Part shown: positions 19,049-26,532 of the stretch, one piece after another | How positions within the stretch are numbered: the first letter of the stretch is position 1 | Layout: each line of letters opens with the position of its first letter | DNA from: Lacticaseibacillus absianus | Lineage (GTDB): Bacteria; Bacillota; Bacilli; Lactobacillales; Lactobacillaceae | NCBI RefSeq assembly: GCF_013407595.1 | Contig: NZ_JABEKX010000001.1 | Span: forward strand, 328,522 to 392,521 | Length of the DNA stretch: 64,000 nt | Direction: 5' to 3' | Notes under the pieces: generated by a model | What the model was told of the DNA's origin: nothing | The model's input: the letters and a program-made list of their open reading frames with translations, nothing else | Databases searched by the model: none | Made by a program: the position numbers and the translations under genes

Positions 19049-19077
19049 AGTCTACCGGTTGTGCGGCGGGATGTCAA
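19049..19077 (-). promoter_or_regulatory. Sigma-A promoter of the lysine transporter
   Basis: On the minus strand TTGACA (19077-19072), exactly 17 bases, then TAGACT (19054-19049). It lies just upstream of the riboswitch, giving a leader of about 300 bases. Confidence 0.8.
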
Positions 19078-19085
19078 GGCGGCGC

Positions 19086-19823
19086 TCACCACTTGACGAC
19101 TCGCCGTTCGAGCCAGCCCAGCGCCGCGAACAGCGCGAAGGCGACGGCGGCCAAGACGATGATCCCGGCGTACATCGCCGGGTAGTCGAGTCGGTTCCAT
19201 TCGTCCATGATGAAGTAGCCCAGCCCGTAGTTCGTGCCGTAGACCTCGGTGAAGAACAGCGTCGCCAGCGCGGTGCCCAAGGCGATGCGCATCGCGCTGA
19301 TCACCGCGCTGAGGCTAGCCGGCCAGGTGACGTCGCGCAGCAGGGCCCAGCGGCTGGCGCCGAGGACCTCTAGGCTGCCGTACACCGCCGGCGGGATCTG
19401 CCGCACCGCGTCGCGGACGGAGATGATCACCTGGAAGACGGTGATCAGGGTGATCATTGCGATCTTCGAGCCGTCGCCCAGCCCGGCGATCAGCATCACG
19501 ACTGGCAGAAACGCGATCTTCGGGATCGGGTAGGTAAAATACACCAGCGGGTCCATCAGTCGACCGAACTTGGGGAGGCGGACGATCGCGATCCCGATCG
19601 GCACGCCGATCACGGCGGCAAGCATTAGGCTCCACCCCAGCCGGTACAGTGAGAAGTAGAGGTGCCACCCGATCTGTTGGGCCCCAAGCTGTGGCATGGC
19701 GGCGTAGACCACCCAGGGCTGCGGGAGGACCGCCCGCGCGAGCAGGGTCGCCGCGCCGCACCACAGGAGGTGCAAAACAATCAAGGCATAGCCAGTGTTG
19801 CGCCAGCGCGTCAGTCGGTCCAT
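19086..19823 (-). CDS. ABC transporter permease, SsuC/TauC/ThiX-like
   Basis: A 245-residue permease with about six membrane segments. The EAA-type loop is SLEVLGASRWALLRDVTWPA near residues 149-168. It belongs to the nitrate/sulfonate/taurine/thiamine-precursor branch. Its start overlaps the end of the ATPase gene by 13 bases. The three genes in order (lipoprotein, ATPase, permease) form one importer. No riboswitch or biosynthetic neighbour identifies the ligand; thiamine precursor, sulfonate or another small molecule are all possible. Confidence 0.85.
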   Translation of the reverse strand: MDRLTRWRNTGYALIVLHLLWCGAATLLARAVLPQPWVVYAAMPQLGAQQIGWHLYFSLYRLGWSLMLAAVIGVPIGIAIVRLPKFGRLMDPLVYFTYPIPKIAFLPVVMLIAGLGDGSKIAMITLITVFQVIISVRDAVRQIPPAVYGSLEVLGASRWALLRDVTWPASLSAVISAMRIALGTALATLFFTEVYGTNYGLGYFIMDEWNRLDYPAMYAGIIVLAAVAFALFAALGWLERRVVKW

Positions 19824-20548
19824 GCGTGCGTCACCTCCTCGCGTAAAGCGGCCAGGGTCGGGTAGTAGGCCGCCGTGGTCGACCGCGCCTGTCGCGGCAC
19901 GGCCGCCAGCGGGTTAGGCCACCCTCGGCCTAACCCGTTGTGCAGAATCAACAGGTGATCGGCGAGTTGCAGCGCCTCTTCTAGGTCGTGGGTGATCAGC
20001 AGGGTGCTGGTCGGGCGGGTCTGCCACTGGGTGAGAAACAGCGTGTAGGCGCGCTGCTTGACCACGGGGTCGAGGGCCGAGAAGGCTTCATCTAAGAGGA
20101 TCAAGTCCGGCTGAAGGGCAAACGCGCGGGCCAAGGCGGCGCGTTGCGCCTGGCCACCGGAAAGGGCCTGCGGGTAGGCATCCGCCACCGCAGCGATGCC
20201 GAGGGCGTCGAGCAGCGCCGTGACCGTCGCCCGCGTCGCGGCGGTCACGCGCCCCTGGCGGATGCGCGTGGCGATCAGGACGTTCTGCCGCACCGTGCGC
20301 CACGGGAGCAGGCCATAATCCTGCGGGACTAACGCCAGAGTGTGCTGTTGCACCGACAGGGGCTGATCGTTCAGGGTGACCGTGCCGGTGAACGGCAACG
20401 TCTGAGTCAGCGCGCGCAGCAGGGTCGTTTTGCCTGCGCCACTGGGGCCGACCACGGCGAGGATCGCGTCGGTGGGGACGGTGAAGCTGAGGTCATGTAG
20501 CACGGGCGTGGCGGTGTAGCCTACCGTCAGCCCCGTCACCGTCAGCAT
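19811..20548 (-). CDS. ABC transporter ATP-binding protein, SsuB/ThiY-operon type
   Basis: A 245-residue ATPase with Walker A GPSGAGKTT near residue 36, signature LSGGQAQR and Walker B LILLDEAFSALDP. The FSALDP form after Walker B is usual in the SsuB/TauB/NrtD branch. The ATG overlaps the stop of the lipoprotein gene (ATGA) and its 3' end overlaps the permease start, so the operon is tightly coupled. It provides energy for the importer at the membrane. Confidence 0.88.
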   Translation of the reverse strand: MLTVTGLTVGYTATPVLHDLSFTVPTDAILAVVGPSGAGKTTLLRALTQTLPFTGTVTLNDQPLSVQQHTLALVPQDYGLLPWRTVRQNVLIATRIRQGRVTAATRATVTALLDALGIAAVADAYPQALSGGQAQRAALARAFALQPDLILLDEAFSALDPVVKQRAYTLFLTQWQTRPTSTLLITHDLEEALQLADHLLILHNGLGRGWPNPLAAVPRQARSTTAAYYPTLAALREEVTHAWTD

Positions 20549-21510
20549 CAGTTCGCCTGCACTTGCAGGCTGTAGCGACTCGGGTCCACCGCCGTCTTGA
20601 GGACGCCTTCGCGGTGAGCGTACTCGAAGGCCGCCTTGAGCGTGGCGGTCGGGATCGCCTTCGCCTTGGTGTAAGGCAGGAGCTTGACGTCGGCGAGCAC
20701 CGCCGCCGGGTAGCCGATGTCATCGACCAGGATCGACTTGAAGTCGGCGGCGGTGCCGGCGTTGAGCTTGGCGACCGCCCGGTTGTATGCGGTGTAGAAG
20801 CGGCGACGGACGGCGGCGTCTTTGGCGACCTTAGGCGCGAAGGCCATAATCGTGGTCTGGTAGTGCGCCGGGTCGCTTTGCGCGATCACCCGGCAGCCTT
20901 TGGCCTTGGCCATCGCCATGAACGGATCGGGCACGATGATCGCGTCGACTTTGCGGTCCACGCACAGCTGCACGCGCGCCGGGACCTGTGCGACCTCAGT
21001 CACCTTGACGTCAGCCTGTGAGAGCCCGGCCTTGGCGAGCGCCTGGTAGAGGTAGAAGGTCGGCGTCTGCCGTGGCATCGTCGCCACGGTGCGCCCAGCC
21101 AGATCCTTGAGGGATTGGATGTCCGGCTGGTTGGTCAGGATGCCGAAGCTCCCCGTCAGCCCGCTACCGCTCTGCCACCCCAGATCACCGTTAACGTAGC
21201 TTGCCAGCGTGACGACATCGGAGACTGCACCGTCCAGCGCGCCAGCGGAGACCGCCGCGTCGCGTTCCTTGGGGGACTTGAACATCTTCAGGGTCACATC
21301 GAGGTCAGCCTGCTTGAAGTAGCCGGCCGCCTGCGCGACGTACAGGGGGATCGATTCGGGGGCGGACATGGTGCCGATCGTCAGTGCTGTTGCGGCGGTC
21401 GACTTGGCGCTGGAGGCGCTTGAGTTCAACTGGTCTTCCTTGGGCGCACAGGCGGTCAGCAGACAGGCGAGCGCGACACCAAGCCCCCATACCCAATGAT
21501 TCTTTTTCAT
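20548..21510 (-). CDS. NMT1/SsuA-type substrate-binding lipoprotein
   Basis: A 320-residue secreted lipoprotein. The signal peptide ends in the lipobox LTAC (Cys near residue 21), followed by a Ser/Ala-rich linker. The binding domain starts LTIGTMSAPESIPLYVAQ and contains AAGYFKQADLDV and GALDGAVSDV, typical of the NMT1/SsuA family. It is the first gene of the importer operon. The ligand is unknown. Start ATG 21510 has a GGAGGG site about ten bases upstream. Confidence 0.85.
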   Translation of the reverse strand: MKKNHWVWGLGVALACLLTACAPKEDQLNSSASSAKSTAATALTIGTMSAPESIPLYVAQAAGYFKQADLDVTLKMFKSPKERDAAVSAGALDGAVSDVVTLASYVNGDLGWQSGSGLTGSFGILTNQPDIQSLKDLAGRTVATMPRQTPTFYLYQALAKAGLSQADVKVTEVAQVPARVQLCVDRKVDAIIVPDPFMAMAKAKGCRVIAQSDPAHYQTTIMAFAPKVAKDAAVRRRFYTAYNRAVAKLNAGTAADFKSILVDDIGYPAAVLADVKLLPYTKAKAIPTATLKAAFEYAHREGVLKTAVDPSRYSLQVQAN

Positions 21511-21600
21511 GTGAAAAACCCTCCATTAACTTTTCGTTTTTTGACTCTGATCACGGACCACAAGCGGTCCAACCTGTACATTTTATCACGAGTGAATGAG
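21511..21600 (-). promoter_or_regulatory. Leader of the NMT1/SsuA-type operon with a small inverted repeat
   Basis: GGACC (21555-21559) and GGTCC (21566-21570) form a short inverted repeat between a possible -10 (TAAAAT on the minus strand near 21585) and the start codon. An operator or small hairpin is possible. I see no TPP riboswitch core here. Confidence 0.3.
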
Positions 21601-21773
21601 AATTAGGGGACCACGCGGTGAGCGCGACGGGTGGTTGAGCCACTTTGAGCAAAACCAATTTAGTAGTTTCGTCCAAATTTTCACTAAATAAAATGAGATA
21701 AAACCGTACGGTTACGCTTTTGACCGGACATTTGGTGTCTGGGTGAGCAAGAACGCGTACTTTTCTCAAAAAA

Positions 21774-21823
21774 TTGGTGCTGACAATTCCCAGTGGTATA
21801 GCCCTTTCATGAAAACGCTAAAT
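21774..21823 (+). promoter_or_regulatory. Upstream promoter and cre site of the mannose PTS operon
   Basis: TTGGTG (21774), a 17-base spacer and TATAGC (21797-21802) make a moderate promoter. TGAAAACGCTAAAT (21810-21823) directly downstream matches the cre consensus at 13 of 14 positions. CcpA is therefore expected to act on this operon. Confidence 0.6.
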
Positions 21824-21840
21824 TTAATTTAACAAAGTGA

Positions 21841-21869
21841 TTGCATTCGATGAAAATCATTGTCATACT
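21841..21869 (+). promoter_or_regulatory. Possible second promoter of the mannose PTS operon
   Basis: TTGCAT (21841-21846), 17 bases, CATACT (21864-21869); each hexamer matches the consensus at four of six positions. It would start transcription about 100 bases before the EIIAB gene, downstream of the cre site. Confidence 0.45.
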
Positions 21870-21972
21870 AGCTTCTGGGAGTTTCTAGCGACCGATTTGG
21901 CAGCGCGTTGGACTGCGAATTGATAGCGCTTTAGTGGAAATTCACCAAAATATTATTAGGAGGCGACAAACA

Positions 21973-22947
21973 ATGGTCGGAATCATTCTTGCCAGTCACG
22001 GGCAATTCGCCGCTGGCATTAAGCAATCTGGTCAGATGATCTTCGGTGAGCAAGAAAAAGTCGAAGTTGTGACGTTCATGCCGAACGAAGGTCCAGATGA
22101 TCTGAAAGCACACCTTGAAGAAGCCATTGCAAAGTTCGATCCGGAAGACGACGTATTGTTCCTCGTGGACCTTTGGGGCGGCTCACCATTCAACCAGGCT
22201 AACGGGTTGTTTGAAGCGCACAAAGACAAGTGGGCGATCGTTACCGGGTTGAACCTGCCAATGTTGATCGAGGCTTACGGGTCTCGCCTTTCCATGACTT
22301 CCGCGCAAGAGATCGCGGCACACCTGGTCGAAGCCGGGCGTGACGGGGTGAAGATCAAGCCAGAAGCACTGGAACCTAAGCCAGCTACCGCGCCCGCCGC
22401 TGCACCTGCAGCATCTAATGGGGGCAAGCCTGGGAAGCTGGAATACGTGCTTGCACGTATCGATTCTCGCCTGCTGCACGGCCAGGTCGCAACGGCTTGG
22501 TCCAAAGACGTGAAGCCAACGCGGATCATCGTCGTATCTGACGATGTGGCTCGGGACAAGCTGCGTAAGCAACTGATCACCGACGCGGCACCAGGTGGTG
22601 TCAAGGCGCACGTTATCCCAGTTGATCAGATGATCAAGATCGCCCAAGACGATCAGCACTTCGGCGGTGAACGGGCCCTGCTCTTATTCGAGACACCACA
22701 GGACGCGCTGCGTGCCGTTGACGGTGGCGTGCCATTGAAGACGATCAACGTCGGTTCGATGGCCCACTCTGCCGGTAAAGTTCAGCCGAACAAGGTACTC
22801 GCGTTCGACCAAGACGATATCGACACCTTCGGCAAGCTGAAGGCTAAGGGGATCGACTTCGATGTCCGCAAGGTCCCAACGGACTCCAAGGACAGCATGG
22901 AAGGCATCCTCAAGAAGGCGCAAGACGCCCTCAACGCTGCGAAATAA
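21973..22947 (+). CDS. manX: PTS mannose-type EIIAB
   Basis: A 324-residue cytoplasmic phosphocarrier. The EIIA domain (residues 1-130) has its phospho-His in [10 protein letters not shown]. An Ala/Pro-rich linker ([12 protein letters not shown] near residue 140) leads to the EIIB domain with phospho-His in [11 protein letters not shown]. It passes phosphate from HPr to mannose, glucose or related sugars during uptake. Start ATG 21973 follows AGGAGG; an in-frame ATG at 21934 adds 13 residues before that ribosome site and is unlikely. Codons such as CCA for Pro and GAA for Glu differ from neighbouring genes, which fits very high expression. The gene is also called manL. Confidence 0.93.
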   Translation: MVGIILASHGQFAAGIKQSGQMIFGEQEKVEVVTFMPNEGPDDLKAHLEEAIAKFDPEDDVLFLVDLWGGSPFNQANGLFEAHKDKWAIVTGLNLPMLIEAYGSRLSMTSAQEIAAHLVEAGRDGVKIKPEALEPKPATAPAAAPAASNGGKPGKLEYVLARIDSRLLHGQVATAWSKDVKPTRIIVVSDDVARDKLRKQLITDAAPGGVKAHVIPVDQMIKIAQDDQHFGGERALLLFETPQDALRAVDGGVPLKTINVGSMAHSAGKVQPNKVLAFDQDDIDTFGKLKAKGIDFDVRKVPTDSKDSMEGILKKAQDALNAAK

Positions 22948-22986
22948 TAATTTGATTTTTAACCGGGAAAAAAGGAGGACACTAAA

Positions 22987-23796
22987 ATGTCTTTGAACTT
23001 TATTCAAATCATCCTAGTCCTCATCGTGTCGTTTTTTGCTGGCATGGAAGGGATCCTCGATGAATTCGAGTTCCACCAGCCAGTGATCGCGTGCACGTTG
23101 ATCGGCTTAGTGACCGGCCAGCTTGTTCCTTGCCTGATCTTGGGCGGGAGCCTCCAGATGATCGCGCTTGGTTGGGCGAACATCGGCGCTGCGGTCGCAC
23201 CAGATGCTGCTCTGGCATCCGTTGCATCAGCTATTATTCTTGTACTTGGTGGCCAAGGCAAAGCGGGCGTTAACTCCGCGATCGCGCTGGCCGTTCCGCT
23301 GGCCGTTGCCGGTCTGCTGCTGACCACCCTGGTCCGCACCCTGGCGACTGCGGTCGTGCACATCATGGACCGGGCTGCTGAAGAAGGGTCGTTCTTCAAG
23401 ATCGAACTCTGGCAGGTCATCGCGATCTGCATGCAGGGTCTGCGTATCGCGATCCCAGCCGGCTTCATCCTGGCTGTGGGTTCCGGCCCTGTGAAGTCCC
23501 TGCTCGATGCGATGCCGACCTGGCTCGTTGATGGTCTGGGCATCGGTGGTGGCATGGTCGTCGCCGTTGGGTACGCGATGGTCATCAACATGATGGCGAC
23601 CGCTGAAGTATGGCCATTCTTCGCGATTGGTTTTGTTCTGGCGACGGTTTCCCAGATCACCCTGATCGGCCTTGGGGCGATCGGTGTCGGTCTGGCGCTG
23701 ATCTACCTGAACCTCTCCAAGATGGGCGGCTCCAGCAACGGTTCCAGCAGTAATGGCTCCGGCGATCCTGTCGGCGACATTATCGACAACTATTAA
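22987..23796 (+). CDS. manY: PTS mannose-type EIIC
   Basis: A 269-residue membrane component of the mannose-family PTS permease with several hydrophobic helices. The N-terminal segment includes FFAGMEGILDEFEFHQP, typical of EIIC of this family. It ends in a Ser/Asn/Gly-rich tail (residues about 248-262). It forms the sugar channel together with EIID encoded 17 bases downstream. GGAGG precedes ATG 22987. Also called manM. Mannose-family EIIC/EIID also serve as receptors for class II bacteriocins in lactic acid bacteria. Confidence 0.92.
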   Translation: MSLNFIQIILVLIVSFFAGMEGILDEFEFHQPVIACTLIGLVTGQLVPCLILGGSLQMIALGWANIGAAVAPDAALASVASAIILVLGGQGKAGVNSAIALAVPLAVAGLLLTTLVRTLATAVVHIMDRAAEEGSFFKIELWQVIAICMQGLRIAIPAGFILAVGSGPVKSLLDAMPTWLVDGLGIGGGMVVAVGYAMVINMMATAEVWPFFAIGFVLATVSQITLIGLGAIGVGLALIYLNLSKMGGSSNGSSSNGSGDPVGDIIDNY

Positions 23797-23813
23797 GAAG
23801 GAGGTTGGCGAAA

Positions 23814-24725
23814 ATGGCAGATAAGATTACGTTAACGACTAAAGACCGTTGGGCAGTATGCTGGCGTTCGACCTTCTTGCAAGGGTCTTGGAACTACGAG
23901 CGTATGCAAAACGGCGGCTGGACCTACTCTTTGATCCCAGCCCTGAAGAAACTCTACACGACCAAAGAAGACCGTGCAGCTGCTCTCAAGCGGCACATGG
24001 AATTCTTCAACACCCACCCGTACCTGGCTTCTCCAGTTATCGGCGTGACGCTGGCACTGGAAGAAGAGCGTGCGAATGGGGCCCCGATCGATGACGTCAC
24101 GATCCAAGGGGTCAAGGTCGGCATGATGGGCCCGCTGGCCGGTGTCGGCGACCCAGTGTTCTGGTTCACCGTTCGACCGATCTTGGGTGCCTTGGGTGCA
24201 TCCCTAGCGATGGCCGGGAACATCATGGGCCCGATCATCTTCTTCGTGGCTTGGAATGTGATCCGGATCGCGTTCATGTGGTACACACAGGAATTCGGCT
24301 ACAAGGCTGGGTCCAAGATCGCAGACGACATGTCTGGGACCTTGCTGCAAGACGTGACCAAAGGGGCCTCGATCCTCGGGATGTTCATCCTGGGTTCTCT
24401 GGTCAACCGCTGGGTCTCCGTCAAGTTCACCCCGACGGTGTCGACGGTCGATCTTTCCAAGGGCGCTTACATCGACTGGGACAAGCTGCCTTCTGGGGCC
24501 GAGGGGATCCACAAGGCACTGTCACAACAGGCACAAGGGTTGTCCCTTGAAAGCCAAAAGGTCACGACCTTGCAGGCGAACCTGGATCAGCTGATCCCGG
24601 GTCTGGCCGGTTTGCTCGTTACCCTGCTGTGCATGTGGCTCCTCAAGAAGAAGGTGTCACCGATCGTGATCATCTTGGGCCTCTTCGTGGTCGGGATCCT
24701 GGCTCACGTTGCGGGGATCATGTGA
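23814..24725 (+). CDS. manZ: PTS mannose-type EIID
   Basis: A 303-residue EIID membrane subunit. The N-terminal part has the family region RSTFLQGSWNYERMQNGGW, and GPLAGVGDPVFWFTVRPI near residue 105 is the signature of the family. Hydrophobic helices lie at the C-terminus (LLVTLLCMWLLKKKVSPIVI). The start is ATG 23814 after AAGGAGG; a TTG three codons upstream is disfavoured. It is the last gene before the terminator at 24744. Also called manN. Confidence 0.92.
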   Translation: MADKITLTTKDRWAVCWRSTFLQGSWNYERMQNGGWTYSLIPALKKLYTTKEDRAAALKRHMEFFNTHPYLASPVIGVTLALEEERANGAPIDDVTIQGVKVGMMGPLAGVGDPVFWFTVRPILGALGASLAMAGNIMGPIIFFVAWNVIRIAFMWYTQEFGYKAGSKIADDMSGTLLQDVTKGASILGMFILGSLVNRWVSVKFTPTVSTVDLSKGAYIDWDKLPSGAEGIHKALSQQAQGLSLESQKVTTLQANLDQLIPGLAGLLVTLLCMWLLKKKVSPIVIILGLFVVGILAHVAGIM

Positions 24726-24743
24726 TCTCTGATCCACTCATCA

Positions 24744-24772
24744 AGGAGGTTGGGGCGACCCGACCTCTTTTT
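24744..24772 (+). terminator. Intrinsic terminator of the mannose PTS operon
   Basis: AGGAGGTTGGGG pairs with CCCGACCTCTTT-side bases around a short CGA loop and is followed by five T. It separates the PTS genes from manO. Confidence 0.8.
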
Positions 24773-24801
24773 GAGTCTTAGCATGGCGCGGTGTTGGCGC
24801 G

Positions 24802-24807
24802 TATAAT
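24802..24807 (+). promoter_or_regulatory. -10 element of the manO promoter
   Basis: A perfect TATAAT lies 47 bases before the manO start and just after the PTS terminator. No good -35 is visible at 17 bases, so manO may be weakly and separately transcribed. Confidence 0.5.
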
Positions 24808-24853
24808 GAAGTGACGCAGGTTGCGCCAAGCCACAGAGAAATAGGGGGACACC

Positions 24854-25279
24854 ATGGTTGAATCACTGAATACCAAAGTTGACATGGTCACGGAGGCGAC
24901 GAGCTTCCTCGGGATGCCGGCATACGGCAAGATCATGATCGGCGACAAAGGGTTCGAATTCTACAACAACACGAAGGCCAAGGATTACATTCAGATCCCG
25001 TGGATCGAAGTGGACCACGTGGATGTGTCGGTGGTGTTCGGCGGCAAGTGGATCCCGCGCTACGCGGTGGCCACCCGGCGCAACGGCGTGTACACGTTCG
25101 CGTCCAAGGACCCTAAGGCCGTGTTGCGGGCGGTTCGGGAGCACATCCCGGCCGATCGCATCCTGAAGTCGCTGAGCTTCTTTCAAGTCCTGCGCATGGG
25201 CGGACAGAACCTCTTCAAAAAAGAGACCTGGACGGGGATCGGGCAGCGCCTGACCAGCCGTCGCCGGCCCCGCAAGTGA
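24854..25279 (+). CDS. manO: DUF956 family protein ManO
   Basis: A 141-residue small cytoplasmic protein of the DUF956 family, which is found almost exclusively behind mannose-type PTS operons in Lactobacillales. Recognisable parts are VDMVTEATSFLGMPAYGKIM at the N-terminus and HVDVSVVFGGKWIPRY near residue 60. The function is unproven; a regulatory role on the PTS has been proposed from genomic context. It has its own -10 element and terminator. A GGGGG site precedes ATG 24854. Confidence 0.85.
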   Translation: MVESLNTKVDMVTEATSFLGMPAYGKIMIGDKGFEFYNNTKAKDYIQIPWIEVDHVDVSVVFGGKWIPRYAVATRRNGVYTFASKDPKAVLRAVREHIPADRILKSLSFFQVLRMGGQNLFKKETWTGIGQRLTSRRRPRK

Positions 25280-25298
25280 CACCTGGCACCGAGCACAC

Positions 25299-25326
25299 GC
25301 ACCGCGTGTTGCGCGGTGCTTTTTTG
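25299..25326 (+). terminator. Intrinsic terminator of manO
   Basis: GCACCGCG (25299-25306) pairs with CGCGGTGC (25312-25319), followed by six or more T. The dispersed repeat element begins three bases later. Confidence 0.88.
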
Positions 25327-25348
25327 TCCCAGAGCGACGCAAGGCCGC

Positions 25349-25442
25349 ACTTAGCGGGCCGGGTAGCCTGTCTACCGCATGTCAGCCCGTAACGCGCCAG
25401 CGCGAACGGTCTGATCAAGCTAAGCGCGTTGCGCCCGCACTT
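25349..25442 (+). repeat. 94-bp direct repeat, unit 1
   Basis: The segment from ACTTAGCGGGCC to CCCGCACTT is repeated at 25524-25617 with a single mismatch, at an offset of 175 bases. It contains a small GGTAG/CTACC hairpin. Confidence 0.95.
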
Positions 25443-25523
25443 AGGCGCGATGTGCTTATCGTCGCTAGACGCGCCCGCGTTGGCCTTGTGTCGCTCGACG
25501 ATGCCAGAGCGACGGACGCGCGG

Positions 25524-25617
25524 ACTTAGCGGGCCGGGTAGCCTGTCTACCGCATGTCAGCCCGTAACGCGCCAGCGCGAACGGTCTGATCAAGCTAAGC
25601 GCGTTGCGTCCGCACTT
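25524..25617 (+). repeat. 94-bp direct repeat, unit 2
   Basis: Second copy of the segment at 25349-25442, with one C to T difference near its end. The near identity implies recent duplication or ongoing gene conversion. Confidence 0.95.
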
Positions 25618-25845
25618 GGTGAGGCCCGATATCGTCAGCCCCCGAAGCATCACGTTCCCGCGCCCCCTTGCCTCAGGCCACCTGAGCCCTCCAAGCGCCA
25701 CAAGTGACAATACTGTTATTAGGCCATCGGCCCGTCAGCGTGGTATGCTGGGGCGTGTTTTGGTGGCACAGTCTCTTTGGGGGGCTTGCCGGCGCAAGAC
25801 GGTGGGCGGTGCAAGCGCCCGAGCATAAACCGGGAGGGACGGACA

Positions 25846-26532
25846 ATGACGCAGACGATCTTATTGGTCGAAGACTCAGCCAGCCTCACCGCGTACCTGA
25901 CGCCTGAATTGCAGTTCGAAGGGTACCAGGTCTTGCTGGCAACGGACGGGCAGGCGGCGTGGGAGACGTGGCAGGCGCAGGCGGCCACGATCGATCTGGT
26001 GTTGCTGGATTGGATGATCCCGAAGATCGACGGGCTCGGCGTGATGCGCCGGATTCGGAAGCAGTCGGCCGTGCCGATCATGATGATGACCGCGCGCGAC
26101 TATGTGGGCGATAAGGTCGCGGGGCTTGATAATGGCGCAGATGATTACTTGACCAAACCGTTCGAGATCGAAGAGCTCCTGGCCAGGATCCGGGTGCTGA
26201 TCCGACGCAACCGGGTCCAGTCTGCGACCCAGTATGTGGTCGGGGACCTGACGCTCGACACCAAGGCGCGCCAGGTCCACCGCGGCGGCCAGCTCGCCCA
26301 GCTGACGCAGCGCGAATACGACCTGCTGCTGGTGCTGGTGCAACACGCCGGGCAGGCCCTGACCCGCGACGAGCTGCTAGACGCGGCGTGGGGCACCGAG
26401 TTCGACGGGCAGACGAATATCATCGACGTGTACATTCGCTACTTGCGCCAGAAGCTGGAACGCCCAGGGACCGCACCGCTGATCCACACGGTGCGCGGTG
26501 TCGGCTACATGCTGCAGGCGACGAATGAATAA
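25846..26532 (+). CDS. OmpR-family response regulator
   Basis: A 228-residue regulator. The receiver domain has an ED acidic pair, phospho-Asp55 (LLDWMIPK) and Lys in YLTKPF. The C-terminal winged helix (residues about 130-225) contains LTQREYDLLLVLVQHAGQ and VDVYIRYLRQKLE-like recognition sequence. Start ATG 25846 follows GGGAGG. The histidine kinase gene overlaps its end by eight bases. The dlt operon follows the kinase gene, so a cell-envelope or cationic-peptide response is a reasonable but unproven role. Confidence 0.9.
   Translation: MTQTILLVEDSASLTAYLTPELQFEGYQVLLATDGQAAWETWQAQAATIDLVLLDWMIPKIDGLGVMRRIRKQSAVPIMMMTARDYVGDKVAGLDNGADDYLTKPFEIEELLARIRVLIRRNRVQSATQYVVGDLTLDTKARQVHRGGQLAQLTQREYDLLLVLVQHAGQALTRDELLDAAWGTEFDGQTNIIDVYIRYLRQKLERPGTAPLIHTVRGVGYMLQATNE

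Larger units (their letters stand above)
21601..21972. other. AT-rich intergenic region upstream of the mannose PTS
   Basis: This divergent region is visibly richer in A and T than the rest of the window. It holds the two candidate PTS promoters and a cre site listed separately. About 170 bases (21601-21773) carry no gene that I recognise. Confidence 0.5.
25329..25634. repeat. Composite dispersed intergenic repeat, copy 1
   Basis: The element starts directly after the manO terminator. It holds two CCAGAGCG boxes (25329, 25504), each followed exactly 22 bases later by TTAGCGGG. A CGCACTTAGGCGC box (25436) is followed 28 bases later by a 19-base box (25464-25482) identical to one in copy 2 near 44815. 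It ends near CGATATCG (25627). A 94-base segment is duplicated inside it (25349-25442 and 25524-25617). No coding capacity is convincing across it. The remaining intergenic bases up to 25845 hold nothing that I can name. Confidence 0.85.

Noticed and set aside
21894-21912. Possible sigma-54 promoter before the mannose PTS
   Set aside because: TTGGCA fits the -24 element, but the -12 position reads TGGA rather than TTGC, and no sigma-54 activator gene is nearby.
25465-25710. Open frames of 81-92 codons across the repeat region near 25430-25710
   Set aside because: They consist mostly of the duplicated repeat sequence, have no ribosome site and no recognisable product.
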